Origin: Charina bottae
Taxonomy: Eukaryota > Chordata > Lepidosauria > Squamata > Charinaidae
Assembly (NCBI GenBank): GCA_023362775.1
Contig: JALMGJ010000002.1
Coordinates: forward strand, 74,997,414-75,061,413
Direction: 5' to 3'
Length of the DNA stretch: 64,000 bases
Below are positions 63,286 through 64,000 of this stretch, piece by piece. The notes below the pieces were generated by a model. That model was not told the origin of the DNA and did not search any database. It saw only the letters and a program-made list of their open reading frames with translations. Position 1 is the stretch's first letter. Every line of letters begins with the position of its first letter. The translations under genes were made by a program, and so were the position numbers.

Positions 63286-63960
63286 GTAAATGTTACTAAT
63301 GATTATGAATTTTAGCATACAGTGGATCAATTATCATCAACCATTTAGGTATGAGTCATGAACTTACAATTTACTTCTACCGAAAAAGTCATGTGGAAAC
63401 ATAATTTCAGCTGTGACCAGCTGAAACTGACATAGCTGAAAGTTGGAGAGGGGAAAGCAAAGTTAAACTGCATGCGGTGCTTCAGTCAAGAATGGACGGA
63501 AGAAGTTCAAATAAAGCAAAAGTGCAGATTTTTTTGTTATTGCAGAATATGCAGTATGTTTCAATAATTGAATTAAATCAGTTATTCATTGGGGAAATAC
63601 GGACAAAATTCAAGGATGAAATGGCATTTATGTATACTTCCTGTTGGAAAAAGTAAAATTGTTCTCCTTTTTTTTTAAAAAAAAAAGCTAGTTATTGCTT
63701 CCCTCTTTCCTTTATTGAAAGAAGTTGGAATTGTTTTGGTCCACAGTACTAAAGAAAAGCAGAAGTACAGAAAAAATAGCAGAAGTTTATTGAATGTAAT
63801 ACATAATGATTGGCTACTTGAAGACTTATATTACTGACATAATGTTGTGCTTCTATCCAAAAGCATAGATAGGGCATGAATGGTAACTATGCTACAATTT
63901 TTTTGTTCATTAATTAATTACTTAAATTTCTATATAACCCCCTTCCATCCTTTGACAATA
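63286..63960. other. Unassigned intron sequence
   Basis: AT-rich; a T/A run at 63668-63688. No gene or repeat recognised. Confidence 0.4.
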
Positions 63961-64000
63961 CTAAAGGTAAAGGTTCCCCCCGCACATTTGTGCAGTCGTG
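63961..64000 (-). mobile_element. Sauria SINE, 3' end, cut by the window edge
   Basis: CTAAAGGTAAAGGTTCCCCC then GCACATTTGTGCAGTCGTG is the antisense of the Sauria SINE tail and its 3' body. The rest lies beyond the window. Confidence 0.8.

Overview
The window is vertebrate and almost certainly squamate reptile (lizard or snake) nuclear DNA. The evidence is the mix of interspersed repeats: BovB/RTE LINEs, L2 and CR1/L3 LINEs, an L1 group, a Sauria-type tRNA SINE, 5S-rRNA-derived SINEs, a Penelope-like terminal repeat, an R4/Dong-type LINE, hAT miniature elements and a copia-type LTR element. There are no operons, CRISPR arrays or RNA genes. The only host coding sequence I can support is one 161-bp exon (42706-42866, + strand) with good splice sites, encoding a coiled-coil segment of an ELKS/CAST active-zone protein, best matched to ERC2. 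The rest of the window is then most simply read as the two introns around this exon.

Layout. 1-9500: a possible LTR-element edge, L2 fragments, a Sauria SINE, old RTE pieces and a BovB 3' end with target-site duplication (TSD). 10553-12663: an RTE-superfamily LINE (copy A) with a long open RT reading frame and, after a nonsense codon, an in-frame C-terminal zinc finger; its sister copy B lies inverted at 46280-47953. 12.8-28.5 kb: CR1/L3, L2 and BovB fragments and a second RTE lineage. 29.5-34.8 kb: a ~410-bp direct duplication around the 5' end of a nearly complete BovB that lacks its 3' end. 35-41 kb: a 5S SINE, a palindromic hAT MITE, a BovB scrap, a Penelope terminal repeat with a hammerhead-like core, and an L1-type element lacking ORF2. 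42.7 kb: the exon. 44-51 kb: SINEs and RTE copy B.

51.8-61.7 kb is a nested stack about 9.8 kb long. An ORF2-less L1-type element (outer TSD 20/22) holds a 3' L1 fragment (long TSD) and an R4/Dong LINE with CCHC and restriction-like endonuclease remnants. The R4 is split by a copia-like gag-only element (5-bp TSD), an L2 tail, a hAT MITE (8-bp TSD) and a 1.1-kb LTR-like insert with a long repetitive ORF (5-bp TSD). The most unusual parts are the gag-only copia-like insertion, whose two ends share only the last 9 nt, and the LTR-like insert that is open for almost its whole length. All family assignments come from reading the sequence and recalled family hallmarks; no database search was run.
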